DNA of 64,000 nucleotides from Desulfovibrio sp. UIB00 (GTDB taxonomy: Bacteria > Desulfobacterota > Desulfovibrionia > Desulfovibrionales > Desulfovibrionaceae): positions 124,001-188,000 of the forward strand of contig NZ_JAETXJ010000001.1 in NCBI RefSeq assembly GCF_022508225.1. The letters run 5' to 3'. Below, piece by piece: positions 1-10,812 of this stretch; the stretch's first letter is position 1; each line of letters begins with the position of its first letter. Below the pieces are notes generated by a model. It ran no database searches, was not told the origin of the DNA, and saw nothing but the letters and a program-made list of their open reading frames with translations. Made by a program: the position numbers and the translations under genes.

Positions 1-2973
<2,973 letters not shown>

Positions 2974-2989
2974 ATGTTTTTTCCTTACT

Positions 2990-3018
2990 ATTATAGTCGT
3001 CTGTGTCTTTGTTCTTAA
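2990..3018 (-). promoter_or_regulatory. Candidate sigma-70 promoter for dnaN-gyrB
   Basis: The minus strand reads TTAAGA, 17 bases, TATAAT (the -10 matches consensus exactly, the -35 matches 4 of 6). The predicted transcription start would fall about 10 bases before the dnaN ATG, inside the AAGGA. That makes the promoter doubtful or the message nearly leaderless. The surrounding 2974-3123 gap is AT-rich and holds nothing else recognisable. Confidence 0.35.
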
Positions 3019-3123
3019 GACAGCTAACTTGCTTTTATTATTGAAAAATCAAGTGAACACCCCAACAACGTCCAAGGAAACGCCGGGAACATTTTCCCGT
3101 ATTTTCGCCCGCTTGGCGGGCTG

Positions 3124-4461
3124 CTATTGTGCCTTGAGCTCCAGTTCTGTCACTAGTTGTTGGAGCGCTTTGTCACTAACTAGAATTTTCTTAATCTTTT
3201 TAATGGCATATATAACAGTGCTATGGTCTTTGCCGCCAAATGCCCGCCCAAGTTCCGGGTAGGATAGACCAAGCTTGCGCCTGCATATATACATGGAAAC
3301 CTGCCGCGCCAGAACGAGGTCTGGTCGGCGTTTGCCGCCAAGTACATCTTCAGGCCGCAGATTCATGGCCCGGGCCACAACCCCAAGAATTTCCAGACAG
3401 CCAGGCGTCTTGTCGGCCACTCCCGTGCGTACAATATTTTCAAGGTCTGCCTGCGACAATTCGCAACCAGTAACGGAACAAAAGGCCGCCACCTTGAGCA
3501 GCAGTCCCTGCAACAGACGAAACTGCGAACAGCGCTGGGCAATGAACAGCAGTTGTTCCCGCGTGAGGTTCATGTGCCGCTCTTTGCTCATGGCCTGTAG
3601 GTAGCGCATACGCACGTCAAGGTCAGGCTCCATGAGTTCTACCACAAGCCCGCTTTCAAGGCGTGAGCGTAAACGTTCGTCCAGAGCCTTGAGAGCCTGT
3701 GGCTGACCCGTGCAGGCAAAGACCATCTGTCCAGGCTTGCCGTCCTGCCCGGCGCTGCGCGGGCAAGCATCCATGCAGGATACCAGTTTGCGTTGCCAGG
3801 CCGACTGCCCGACGATATCCTGAATATCGTCAAGCAGCAGAACATCGCACTGTTGCCAGAAAATTTCCGGCCTACGCACCCATGCCGGATTGTCTGCGCA
3901 AAAGCGCGCAGCCGCAGAAATAATTACGCGGCTGCCTGTAGGCCCTTCTGCCAGGGTGGCTGCCATGGATCGCAAAATATGGCTTTTGCCTGTACCGCTG
4001 TGCCCGCAGAGCAGAAAGGGATTGTAGGCCACATCGGCGCGCCTTTCTGCTATCTCCTTGGCGACAGCCAGGGGGAAGGCATTTTTTGCATTGGCAATAA
4101 ATGCTGTGAAAGCATCATTTTCAATTCTGGGCGCTGCGGGGGGATCCGTGTGCACCATAAAATTTTGTTTGTTCTGATCGGCAGTTTTTTGCTCAACATG
4201 TGGAAGCGACCATGTCTGCGCGTGCCCCAGGGTGGGCTGTTCATATACTATTTGCGGAAGCTTTTTGTCGGCAAAGCGGGAGAAAAGCGCCTGTTCAAAA
4301 AGATCGCGCTTTTGCTGCTTGAACCACGCGGCAAAATAAAAGTGGGGAAAGCCAACGGTTAGTGTATCGCCTTCATGGCACAGGGTAAGGGATTCCAGCC
4401 AGTCTCCCCTGTCGTTGGCCTTTTGTTGTGCCAGTATGTCCCGCAACTCGTTTTTCAGCAT
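3124..4461 (-). CDS. dnaA: Chromosomal replication initiator protein DnaA
   Basis: AAA+ initiator that binds DnaA boxes and opens the origin. With the start at 4461 it has 445 residues. It shows a short domain I (MLKNELRDIL onward), Walker A GHSGTGKS near residue 153, Walker B LLLDDIQ near 208, an arginine-finger region (LRSRLESGL), and the domain IV signature GGKDHSTVIYA near 415. An upstream in-frame extension reaches 4587 or 4632 and contains a CGPCLKC stretch. I prefer 4461 because domain I begins there, a GGACAGG precedes it, and a perfect DnaA box lies 26 bases upstream, as expected for autoregulation. The sequence is fairly divergent in domain I and Walker A. Confidence 0.9.
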   Translation of the reverse strand: MLKNELRDILAQQKANDRGDWLESLTLCHEGDTLTVGFPHFYFAAWFKQQKRDLFEQALFSRFADKKLPQIVYEQPTLGHAQTWSLPHVEQKTADQNKQNFMVHTDPPAAPRIENDAFTAFIANAKNAFPLAVAKEIAERRADVAYNPFLLCGHSGTGKSHILRSMAATLAEGPTGSRVIISAAARFCADNPAWVRRPEIFWQQCDVLLLDDIQDIVGQSAWQRKLVSCMDACPRSAGQDGKPGQMVFACTGQPQALKALDERLRSRLESGLVVELMEPDLDVRMRYLQAMSKERHMNLTREQLLFIAQRCSQFRLLQGLLLKVAAFCSVTGCELSQADLENIVRTGVADKTPGCLEILGVVARAMNLRPEDVLGGKRRPDLVLARQVSMYICRRKLGLSYPELGRAFGGKDHSTVIYAIKKIKKILVSDKALQQLVTELELKAQ

Positions 4462-4486
4462 AGCGTATGTGGCCTGTCCATAGGCC

Positions 4487-4495
4487 TGTGGATAA
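4487..4495 (-). promoter_or_regulatory. Perfect DnaA box upstream of dnaA
   Basis: The minus strand reads TTATCCACA, an exact match to the strong consensus DnaA box. It lies 26 bases before the preferred dnaA start, within an imperfect direct repeat (GGCCTGTCCATA / GGCCTGTGGATA on the plus strand). The position suggests dnaA autoregulation or part of the origin. If the longer DnaA reading is real, the box would be inside coding sequence. I did not find a cluster of further exact boxes in 4462-4830. Confidence 0.7.
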
Positions 4496-4703
4496 CTGTT
4501 CCTTCCGGGGTATTGCGCCAAGACATGCCAGCATTTCAGGCAGGGCCCACAGGCCTTGTTTGCCGGATTTGGCGCGGTTCTCGCCATGAAGGAACAAAGA
4601 GCATGCATACCATAAAGCTTAATATGAAACAAGTGCTGCCATATTCAACGGCCTCCCCGCTCCCTGTTCTGCGTGGAAAAACAAAGGGGATCCATGATAC
4701 TGG

Positions 4704-4731
4704 TAGACGGCATGGATACAGTTTTTATAAT
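4704..4731 (+). promoter_or_regulatory. Candidate promoter for the M23 peptidase gene
   Basis: TAGACG, 16 bases, then TATAAT (exact -10) in an AT-rich stretch between the divergent dnaA and peptidase genes. It would leave a leader of roughly 95 bases. This is a pattern match only. The same AT-rich stretch is a candidate duplex-unwinding element if the origin is here. Confidence 0.35.
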
Positions 4732-4830
4732 ATACTGCATTATCTGTTTAAATCTGTGCAAAACCTCAATGCCTGCTGAGGCTGTTGGACGCAACTGGAC
4801 AAGGAACACCACGGCAGGTATACGTTTGCA

Positions 4831-6339
4831 ATGTTTTTGCACATGAAGATTCGCTGGATGCTGGTCGCGGCCCTGTTTCTGCTTTTTGCAGGTTTGTTTG
4901 CCTGGGAAAAGGGGTGGCTCCCGTTTGATCAGTTGCAAGCTGGCATCCCCGTTGCGGGTGGGCAGGCTTCTGCGGATCAGGCAGCACCAGCTAACGGTGG
5001 GGAGGACCCTGCCAATATTTCCAAAACCCAGGGGACAGAAGCCGCCTCTCAGACCAATATCGCTGAGAGTGACGGAAGTACTGGAGCAGACCTGACGCAA
5101 TCCGCTGCCCCGGAAGCTGCAAATCCAGATGAAGAATCTGCCGCCCCTGGCGAGGAAGTGGTCAAGGGCACGGTTGAGAAAGGTGATACTGTCACCAAGA
5201 TTCTTGCGGGGGCAGACAGCCAGGCCGTGCAGGATTATATAAGCGCCGCGCGCCGAGTGTTTTCCATGCGGGCTTTTCGCGATGGACAACCTTACGTGGT
5301 TGTAACCGATGCCGCCACAGGCAAGGTAAAGCGCTTTGAATACGAGATAGACAGCCGCCGCCGTCTGGTGGTGGAGGGCGTGGAACAGCCCGTGGCCCGG
5401 GTGGAGGCCATTGAATATGTCACCCTGCTCACCACGATGAGCGCCACCATTGACGACAATCTTTTTCAGGCTGTGGCCGATGCCGGGGAAAGCCCGCAAA
5501 TGGCCCTTAAGCTGGCAGAGCTTTTTGGTTCGGAAATCAACTTTATCCGTGATCTGCAAGAAGGCGACTCTTTCTCGGTACTGGTTGAAAAGCGCTATCG
5601 TGATGGCGAATACAAAGGTTACGGGCGTATTCTGGCCGCGCATTTCACCAACAAGGGTAAAACCTTTGAGGCCTATCTGTTCCGCGAAGGAAACAAGGCC
5701 GCCAGCTATTATAACAGCAAGGGCGAAAACGTCCGCAAATCACTGCTGCAGGCTCCCCTGGCATTCACGCGCGTGACCTCGCGCTTTACAAAAAACCGAC
5801 TCCATCCCATATTGGGGTATAGCAGACCACATGAAGGTGTGGACTATGCCGCTCCCACGGGTACGCCTGTCAAAGCTGTGGGTGAAGGTGTGGTTACGCA
5901 GCGCGGCTGGGCTGGCGGCTACGGCAACCAGATTATTGTGCGTCATGGTGGCGGGTTGGAATCTTTGTACGCGCATCTATCCGGCTATGCTAGGGGCCTG
6001 CAAAACGGGCAGAAGGTGCGTCAGGGGCAGGTTATTGGTTTTGTGGGCATGACGGGTCTTGCCACGGGGCCGCATCTTGATTTCAGGCTGCGCCAGAACG
6101 GCAAATTCGTAAACCCCGCCAAGGCCATTAACCCCAGAGGCGAGCCGGTCAGCAAGAGCGCCATGAGCGCCTTTGAAAAAGTTATGGCTGTGGAACTGGC
6201 AGCGCTTAAGGGAGAAAAAAATTTTCCCGAGTATACTGTGGACAGCATTGTACTCGACAATGTGGATCTGCCGCAGCCTGAAAAAACATCCGAGCCAGAA
6301 CACAAGGCCGAAAAACGCAAAAAGAAGCATAGAAACTAG
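4831..6339 (+). CDS. M23 family (LytM-type) metallopeptidase
   Basis: Envelope peptidase of the lysostaphin/LytM type that cuts peptidoglycan cross-links, or an inactive activator of amidases. The 502-residue protein has an N-terminal membrane anchor (about residues 9-25), an acidic Ala/Pro/Glu-rich linker to about 110, an OapA/Csd3-like region (about 115-290) and an M23 domain (about 320-430). Zinc-site motif HEGVD is present near 334. The second motif reads TGPHLDFRL where most members have HxH, so a zinc-ligand His is replaced by Asp. The C-terminal tail is Lys/Glu-rich. An in-frame ATG at 4843 is an equally possible start; neither has a strong ribosome site. Confidence 0.88.
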   Translation: MFLHMKIRWMLVAALFLLFAGLFAWEKGWLPFDQLQAGIPVAGGQASADQAAPANGGEDPANISKTQGTEAASQTNIAESDGSTGADLTQSAAPEAANPDEESAAPGEEVVKGTVEKGDTVTKILAGADSQAVQDYISAARRVFSMRAFRDGQPYVVVTDAATGKVKRFEYEIDSRRRLVVEGVEQPVARVEAIEYVTLLTTMSATIDDNLFQAVADAGESPQMALKLAELFGSEINFIRDLQEGDSFSVLVEKRYRDGEYKGYGRILAAHFTNKGKTFEAYLFREGNKAASYYNSKGENVRKSLLQAPLAFTRVTSRFTKNRLHPILGYSRPHEGVDYAAPTGTPVKAVGEGVVTQRGWAGGYGNQIIVRHGGGLESLYAHLSGYARGLQNGQKVRQGQVIGFVGMTGLATGPHLDFRLRQNGKFVNPAKAINPRGEPVSKSAMSAFEKVMAVELAALKGEKNFPEYTVDSIVLDNVDLPQPEKTSEPEHKAEKRKKKHRN

Positions 6340-6435
6340 ATTATTTTCAGCTCGTAAAGTTTTTTCCGACACGCCCACCATATTTTGTTAAATGGATGCG
6401 CGGCATTGCGGCGGATTTTCCGCCCAGGGGGCTTT

Positions 6436-6660
6436 ATGACATACTATGACCCAGCATCCGGGCTTTCTGTTACCGTGTTGCCGGGTTCGCCCGGCAATCC
6501 GGACTCCATTACGTACTACCCCTCCATTATCAACGATTCCACGGCTGCTGCTGAAGCCCTGCTTGCGGAAGAAAGCGCCAAATCCTTCATGCAGAGTCAG
6601 TGGCGGCTGGCCGCCTCCAACATGGTGGGGATTGGTGTTATTGCCAGTGGTTGGGCCTGA
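6436..6660 (+). CDS. Small protein of unknown function (74 aa)
   Basis: A 74-residue reading frame beginning MTYYDPASGLSV, with a good AGGGGG ribosome site 6 bases before the ATG. I do not recognise it. The middle is Asp/Ser/Tyr-rich (DSITYYPSI), followed by an Ala/Glu helix (AAAEALLAEESAK) and a more hydrophobic C-terminus (NMVGIGVIASGWA). There is no obvious signal peptide. It is about 100 bases downstream of the M23 gene and upstream of a sigma-54 activator. It could be a regulator or membrane-associated peptide; no function is assigned. Confidence 0.6.
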   Translation: MTYYDPASGLSVTVLPGSPGNPDSITYYPSIINDSTAAAEALLAEESAKSFMQSQWRLAASNMVGIGVIASGWA

Positions 6661-6898
6661 TTGTTATTTGTCCTAGTTTTTAATGAAATATTAATTATTT
6701 TAGTATATTATTTGATAAAAATTTCAGAGTCGATTCTCGCAGCGACAACATCGCGCGGTGGAGTTTTTTCCAGGTGACAGCCAAATCTGGCTGAAAGCTA
6801 CACTGTTTTGCCCCGTTTTTTGCTGTAAGTAGCCGAACATGGCCTGTTTTGGGCCTTGGCGGTTGCATTGTGAAGCGCGAAACGATACACAAATTCTC

Positions 6899-8395
6899 AT
6901 GTCATCGCGCCGTCTCCTTTTTCTTACCCCCGCTCAGGCAGTCACTGCCGTCTTTCCTGCGTTGCGAAATGCGGGCTATGAGCTTGGCATTGCAGAAAAT
7001 CTCAAAGGCGCTTCTGTTTTTATAAAAAAATCCGGACCGGACGTGATTTTCTCACGCCCCTCATTGCCGGGCTTTCGTGTTGAAGATCTGCTTGCCGTTG
7101 GCGCGGAAGACCCCAATTTTCCCCCTGTCATCGTTATTACGGATAAAGGCAGCCCTGAAGAGGCCGAGAGGCTCATGGGGCTGGGCGCTCGCGACTACTG
7201 GCTTGAACCGCTGGACGTGGAGCGCGTGGCCGCTGTGGCAGGCCAGAAGCGCAAGACTGCCCCGGTTCCGGCAGTGTCTACTCTTGGTGGGCACAAGGCC
7301 CGTCACGATGGCACAGGCCCTCGTATTGTGGGCGATCACCCGGCCATTGCCCGTGTGCTGCAACTGGCCCGCCAGGTGGCCGGATCGCGCGCTACAGTGC
7401 TGATTACCGGTGAATCAGGTACTGGTAAGGAAATGTTTGCCCGCTATCTGCACGCCATGAGCAAGCGCGCGGAGCAGCCCTTTGTGGCCGTAAACTGCGC
7501 CGCCCTGCCGGAACACCTGCTTGAGAGCGAGCTTTTTGGCCACGAGAAAGGCGCATTTACAGGGGCCATTGCTCGCAAGCCCGGCAAGTTTGAGCTTGCC
7601 GATGGCGGCACTCTCCTGCTTGATGAAATTTCTGAAATGGATATGGCCTTGCAGGCGAAGCTCCTCCGTGTGCTTCAGGAGGGCGAGATCGACCGCGTGG
7701 GCGGCACCGAAACCATCAAGGTTGATGTGCGCGTGCTTGCCACCACCAACCGCGATCTTGAGGGCTGGGTAAAAGAGGGCAAGTTCCGTCAGGACTTGTA
7801 TTTTCGGCTGAATGTTATTCCCCTGCGTCTGCCTTCGTTGCGCGAGCGCGGGGATGACGTGCTGGAACTGGCCAGATTTTTCATAGGCATGTATACGCGT
7901 GAATACCAGTTGCCTGCCGCCCCCCTTTCTGAAAGCGCTATTGCCTGGTTGCAGCAGTATGACTTTCCCGGCAATGTGCGCGAGCTGCAAAACCTGATGG
8001 AACGCGCAGTTCTGCTTGCTAACGGCAGGCCTGTTGAGCCCTGCCATTTTCTGCTTGAAAATGAAGACTGGCCGCTGTTTGAAGAAGAGGCTCCCCAGTC
8101 GACTGCTCTGGTGGAAGAAGCCCATGCCAACGCGCTGGCGGCTTCTGCGGCTGTTCAGGATGTTGATGCGCCCCGCTCCAGCGAGTCTGCTCCGGCAACG
8201 GGCGTATCGGCTGGAGACAACCGCATGCAGGGCGCTGTGATTCCTCTGCATGAGATGGAGCGTATCATGATTCTCAAGGGGCTGGAGGTTACTTCCGGCA
8301 ACCGTACGCAGGCAGCCGATCTGTTGGGTATTTCAGTGCGCACGCTGCGCAACAAGCTGAACGAATACAGAGCTGCCGGGCACCCCATTGACTGA
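6899..8395 (+). CDS. Sigma-54-dependent activator with degenerate receiver domain
   Basis: NtrC-family activator that remodels sigma-54 RNA polymerase. Domain order: a receiver-like domain (about 1-115), AAA+ ATPase (about 140-375) with GESGTGKE Walker A and the GAFTGA loop near residue 218, and a Fis-type helix-turn-helix at the C-terminus (NRTQAADLLGISVRTLRNKL). The receiver lacks the N-terminal acidic pair, has SRPSLPG where the phosphoacceptor Asp should be, and has Glu for the conserved Lys (WLEPLD). It is therefore probably not controlled by phosphorylation, as in FleQ/FlrA-type regulators. An upstream in-frame ATG at 6839 exists; neither start has a strong ribosome site. The AT-rich 6661-6898 gap should hold its promoter. 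Confidence 0.88.
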   Translation: MSSRRLLFLTPAQAVTAVFPALRNAGYELGIAENLKGASVFIKKSGPDVIFSRPSLPGFRVEDLLAVGAEDPNFPPVIVITDKGSPEEAERLMGLGARDYWLEPLDVERVAAVAGQKRKTAPVPAVSTLGGHKARHDGTGPRIVGDHPAIARVLQLARQVAGSRATVLITGESGTGKEMFARYLHAMSKRAEQPFVAVNCAALPEHLLESELFGHEKGAFTGAIARKPGKFELADGGTLLLDEISEMDMALQAKLLRVLQEGEIDRVGGTETIKVDVRVLATTNRDLEGWVKEGKFRQDLYFRLNVIPLRLPSLRERGDDVLELARFFIGMYTREYQLPAAPLSESAIAWLQQYDFPGNVRELQNLMERAVLLANGRPVEPCHFLLENEDWPLFEEEAPQSTALVEEAHANALAASAAVQDVDAPRSSESAPATGVSAGDNRMQGAVIPLHEMERIMILKGLEVTSGNRTQAADLLGISVRTLRNKLNEYRAAGHPID

Positions 8396-8426
8396 TTTTG
8401 TCCGGATAACTTTTTCAGGTAGATAT

Positions 8427-8453
8427 AAAAACGCCCGCTGATGCGGGCGTTTT
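8427..8453. terminator. Bidirectional rho-independent terminator
   Basis: Hairpin with stem ACGCCCGC/GCGGGCGT, loop TGAT, flanked by A-run and T-run on both sides. It lies between the convergent activator gene and the rraA-like gene, so it can end both transcripts. Confidence 0.85.
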
Positions 8454-8552
8454 GCGTTCCGTGCGCTGGTTGGCGCCTCAAATCCAAGGTGGGCATGCGG
8501 AGGGCCTTTTGCAAGACTACCCATCCCCCGCAACTACCCACCGTGAAAGGTA

Positions 8553-9224
8553 CTAGCTGTGGATGTCGCAGCAGCTTTTGGCGAGTTTGTCATAAAGCCA
8601 TGTCATGTCCATTGAACCGTGTTTTTCAATGGATTGCAGTTTTTTTAGGCCAGATTCTGTAATTTTGCGGGCCTGTTCCGCTACAGAAACTGCCTCCTGC
8701 CGTCGGATGGACACAATGCCGTCCGCATCCGCCACGATCAGATCACCGGGCTGAATAACCACGTTGCCCATGCTGACAGGTACGTTGATCTCGCCGCAGG
8801 CGTCCTTGTATGGACCGTTGGGCGATACTGCGCGCGCATAAACGGGAAAATCCGTCTGCCGCAGGGCTTCGGCATCGCGCACGGCTCCATCAATGACAAA
8901 GCCTGCCAGACCTCGAGCCTTGCCAAGTGCCGCCACAATTTCCCCTGCCACGGCTCTTTCCGTATAGCCCGCGCAGGATACAACCAGCACGTCGCCGGGT
9001 CGGGCATTATCGACAGCATAGTAGAGCAGCAGATTTTCGCTTGCGGGCAGATTGACGGTATAGGCGCTACCCACAATGCGGCTGTTGTTGAAAGGCTTGA
9101 GCGCTGACGGCAGGGCGGCGTTGCGGCCCAGGGCGTCGCAGATGTCCGCTACAGCAAGCTCATCGTACTGACTCACAATCTCGGGAGAGAGGCGGTCTAT
9201 CTGACAGTTGATGGCGTATCGCAT
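8553..9224 (-). CDS. RraA-like aldolase/decarboxylase family protein
   Basis: 223 residues with the RraA/HMG-aldolase fold: VADICDALGRNAALPSAL at the N-terminus, ARPGDVLVVS in the middle, and the catalytic-site stretch GFVIDGAVRDAE followed by PVYAR. Known members cleave 4-hydroxy-4-methyl-2-oxoglutarate or decarboxylate oxaloacetate. The RNase E inhibitor role applies only to some proteobacterial RraA. It is downstream of a DctA-type carrier on the same strand, which fits an oxo-acid metabolic role. The exact substrate cannot be read from sequence. Confidence 0.82.
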   Translation of the reverse strand: MRYAINCQIDRLSPEIVSQYDELAVADICDALGRNAALPSALKPFNNSRIVGSAYTVNLPASENLLLYYAVDNARPGDVLVVSCAGYTERAVAGEIVAALGKARGLAGFVIDGAVRDAEALRQTDFPVYARAVSPNGPYKDACGEINVPVSMGNVVIQPGDLIVADADGIVSIRRQEAVSVAEQARKITESGLKKLQSIEKHGSMDMTWLYDKLAKSCCDIHS

Positions 9225-9265
9225 AAACGTGTTCCATGGCGCAGGGCGCTGTGTATGAACGGACG

Positions 9266-9298
9266 CCTGCCCTTCCGAAGACGCATCGGAAGGGCAGG
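9266..9298 (-). repeat. Strong intercistronic hairpin between dctA and rraA-like gene
   Basis: Perfect 12-base inverted repeat CCTGCCCTTCCG / CGGAAGGGCAGG with a 9-base loop. There is no T-run on the minus strand, so it may attenuate or stabilise message rather than terminate it. Confidence 0.6.
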
Positions 9299-9323
9299 CA
9301 GTTCGCTTGGGTATGGAGAGGGT

Positions 9324-10664
9324 CTATTTGCAGGGTTCGGCTTCTGTTGCGACCATTGAAGCGGCAATTTCATTACGTGCATCAGCATCGTTGAGCACAT
9401 GGTCGACGTCTATTTCGCCCCGAAGCACCTTGTTGGCCCGGTCAAGGTCAATGGACTTTTCCCAGCGGCCAATTGCCACAGTGGCAACGCAGTTACCAAT
9501 CAGGTTGACCACAGCGCGCATTTCGTTGAGCACACGGTCAATACCAATAACCAGGGTCATGCCCACCACGGGGATGATGTTGGTGGCCGAAAGCGTGGCG
9601 GCGAGGGCAATAAGGGCCGCACCGGCAACACCCGCGCCGCCCTTGGATGTGAGCAGCAACACCAGCATGAGGGTGATCTGGTGGCTGGTGTCAAGGTGGA
9701 TATCCATGGCCTGTGCTATGAAGGACGCCGCCATGGTCAGGTAGATGGCCGCTCCGTCAAGGTTGAAGGAGTAGCCGGTGGGGAACACCAGACCAACCAC
9801 GGATTTTTTGATGCCCAGGGCTTCCATTTTTTCCATGCTGCGGGGCAGCACGGCTTCTGTGCTGGCAGTGCCGAGGGTGATGAAAATTTCATCCTTCATA
9901 TAGCAGATGAGCTGCCATATGTTGATGCCCGAAAATTTGCAGATGAGGCCCAGCACCACAATCACAAAGAGCGCACTCGTCACGTAGAGGCAGAGCACAA
10001 GCTTGCCCAGCGAAGCCAGCGCGCCAACGCCGTACTTGCCGATGGTAAAGGTGATTGCGCCAAAAGCGCCCACCGGGGCCAGCTTCATGATCAGGTTGAC
10101 CACGCCCAGCAATGCAGTGCTGAAGCGTTCAAGGGTGCCGAGAATGGCTTCTTTGGGCTTGCCGGTCATGTGGGAAAGGCTCATGCCAAACAGCACGGAG
10201 AACAGCAGCACCTGCAGCAGGTTGCCCTCTGCAAACGCGCCGATAACACTGTGGGGAATGATGCCCATGACAAATTCCATGGTGGTCTGCGCCTTGGCAT
10301 GGGCAAACTTGCCCAGCGAAGAAGCGTCCATGGTGGCAGGGTCAGCATGAATACCGGCGCCAGGCTGCACAAAATGCACAACAACCAGGCCGATAAAAAG
10401 AGCAAGAGTGGTAACTATTTCAAAATACAGCAGAGTTTTACCGCCCACACGGCCCACAGCCTTGAGGCTGTCCATGCGTGCAATACCCACAACGACAGTG
10501 CAGAAAATCACCGGCGTAATGATCATCTTTATAAGATTGATGAATGCATCGCCAAGAGGTTTGAGTTTAACGGCAATGTCGGGAGAGACAAAGCCAAACG
10601 CAATACCTAGAGCTATGCCTACGAGAACTTTGAAATATAGAGAAGAAAATACTTTTTTCGACAT
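9324..10664 (-). CDS. Dicarboxylate/amino acid:cation symporter (DctA/GltP family)
   Basis: 446-residue inner-membrane carrier of the DAACS family, which imports C4-dicarboxylates or glutamate/aspartate with protons or sodium. Family signatures are clear: MIITPVIFCTVV early on, the TLGTASTEAVLPRSM reentrant loop, the FPTGYSFNLDGAAIY motif, the LTSKGGAGVAG loop and DRVLNEMRAVVN in the last helix. GAGG lies 5 bases before the ATG at 10664. An upstream TTG in frame is less likely. A terminator separates it from the lyase genes upstream, so it likely has its own promoter. The neighbours hint that it carries an organic or sulfonated acid. Confidence 0.92.
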   Translation of the reverse strand: MSKKVFSSLYFKVLVGIALGIAFGFVSPDIAVKLKPLGDAFINLIKMIITPVIFCTVVVGIARMDSLKAVGRVGGKTLLYFEIVTTLALFIGLVVVHFVQPGAGIHADPATMDASSLGKFAHAKAQTTMEFVMGIIPHSVIGAFAEGNLLQVLLFSVLFGMSLSHMTGKPKEAILGTLERFSTALLGVVNLIMKLAPVGAFGAITFTIGKYGVGALASLGKLVLCLYVTSALFVIVVLGLICKFSGINIWQLICYMKDEIFITLGTASTEAVLPRSMEKMEALGIKKSVVGLVFPTGYSFNLDGAAIYLTMAASFIAQAMDIHLDTSHQITLMLVLLLTSKGGAGVAGAALIALAATLSATNIIPVVGMTLVIGIDRVLNEMRAVVNLIGNCVATVAIGRWEKSIDLDRANKVLRGEIDVDHVLNDADARNEIAASMVATEAEPCK

Positions 10665-10756
10665 ATCCACCTCAATATCAGGCAAGGGGGGTCAACGGGT
10701 TTGCCAGGTAAAACACGGCCAAATACAAGATTTGTGAAAATTTTAGCTAAGGCAGT

Positions 10757-10803
10757 TTTAAAAGAGGCCGGCCGGCCCTGACGGTGCCGGTCGGCCTCTT
10801 TTA
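10757..10803 (-). terminator. Terminator after the UxaA/SuyB-type lyase gene
   Basis: Stem AAAGAGGCCGGCCGG / CCGGTCGGCCTCTTT with a short loop and flanking A/T runs. It lies just after the lyase stop codon and before dctA, separating the two transcription units. Confidence 0.85.
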
Positions 10804-10812
10804 AAGCGTAGC

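Noticed and set aside
9399..10610. Long plus-strand open frame opposite dctA
   Set aside because: Composition (His/Gln/Asn-rich) typical of an antisense shadow; the minus strand codes a clear transporter.
10686..10710. Second sigma-54 promoter before dctA (TGGCAA-N5-TTGAC)
   Set aside because: The -12 element lacks the near-invariant GC and lies too close to the start codon.
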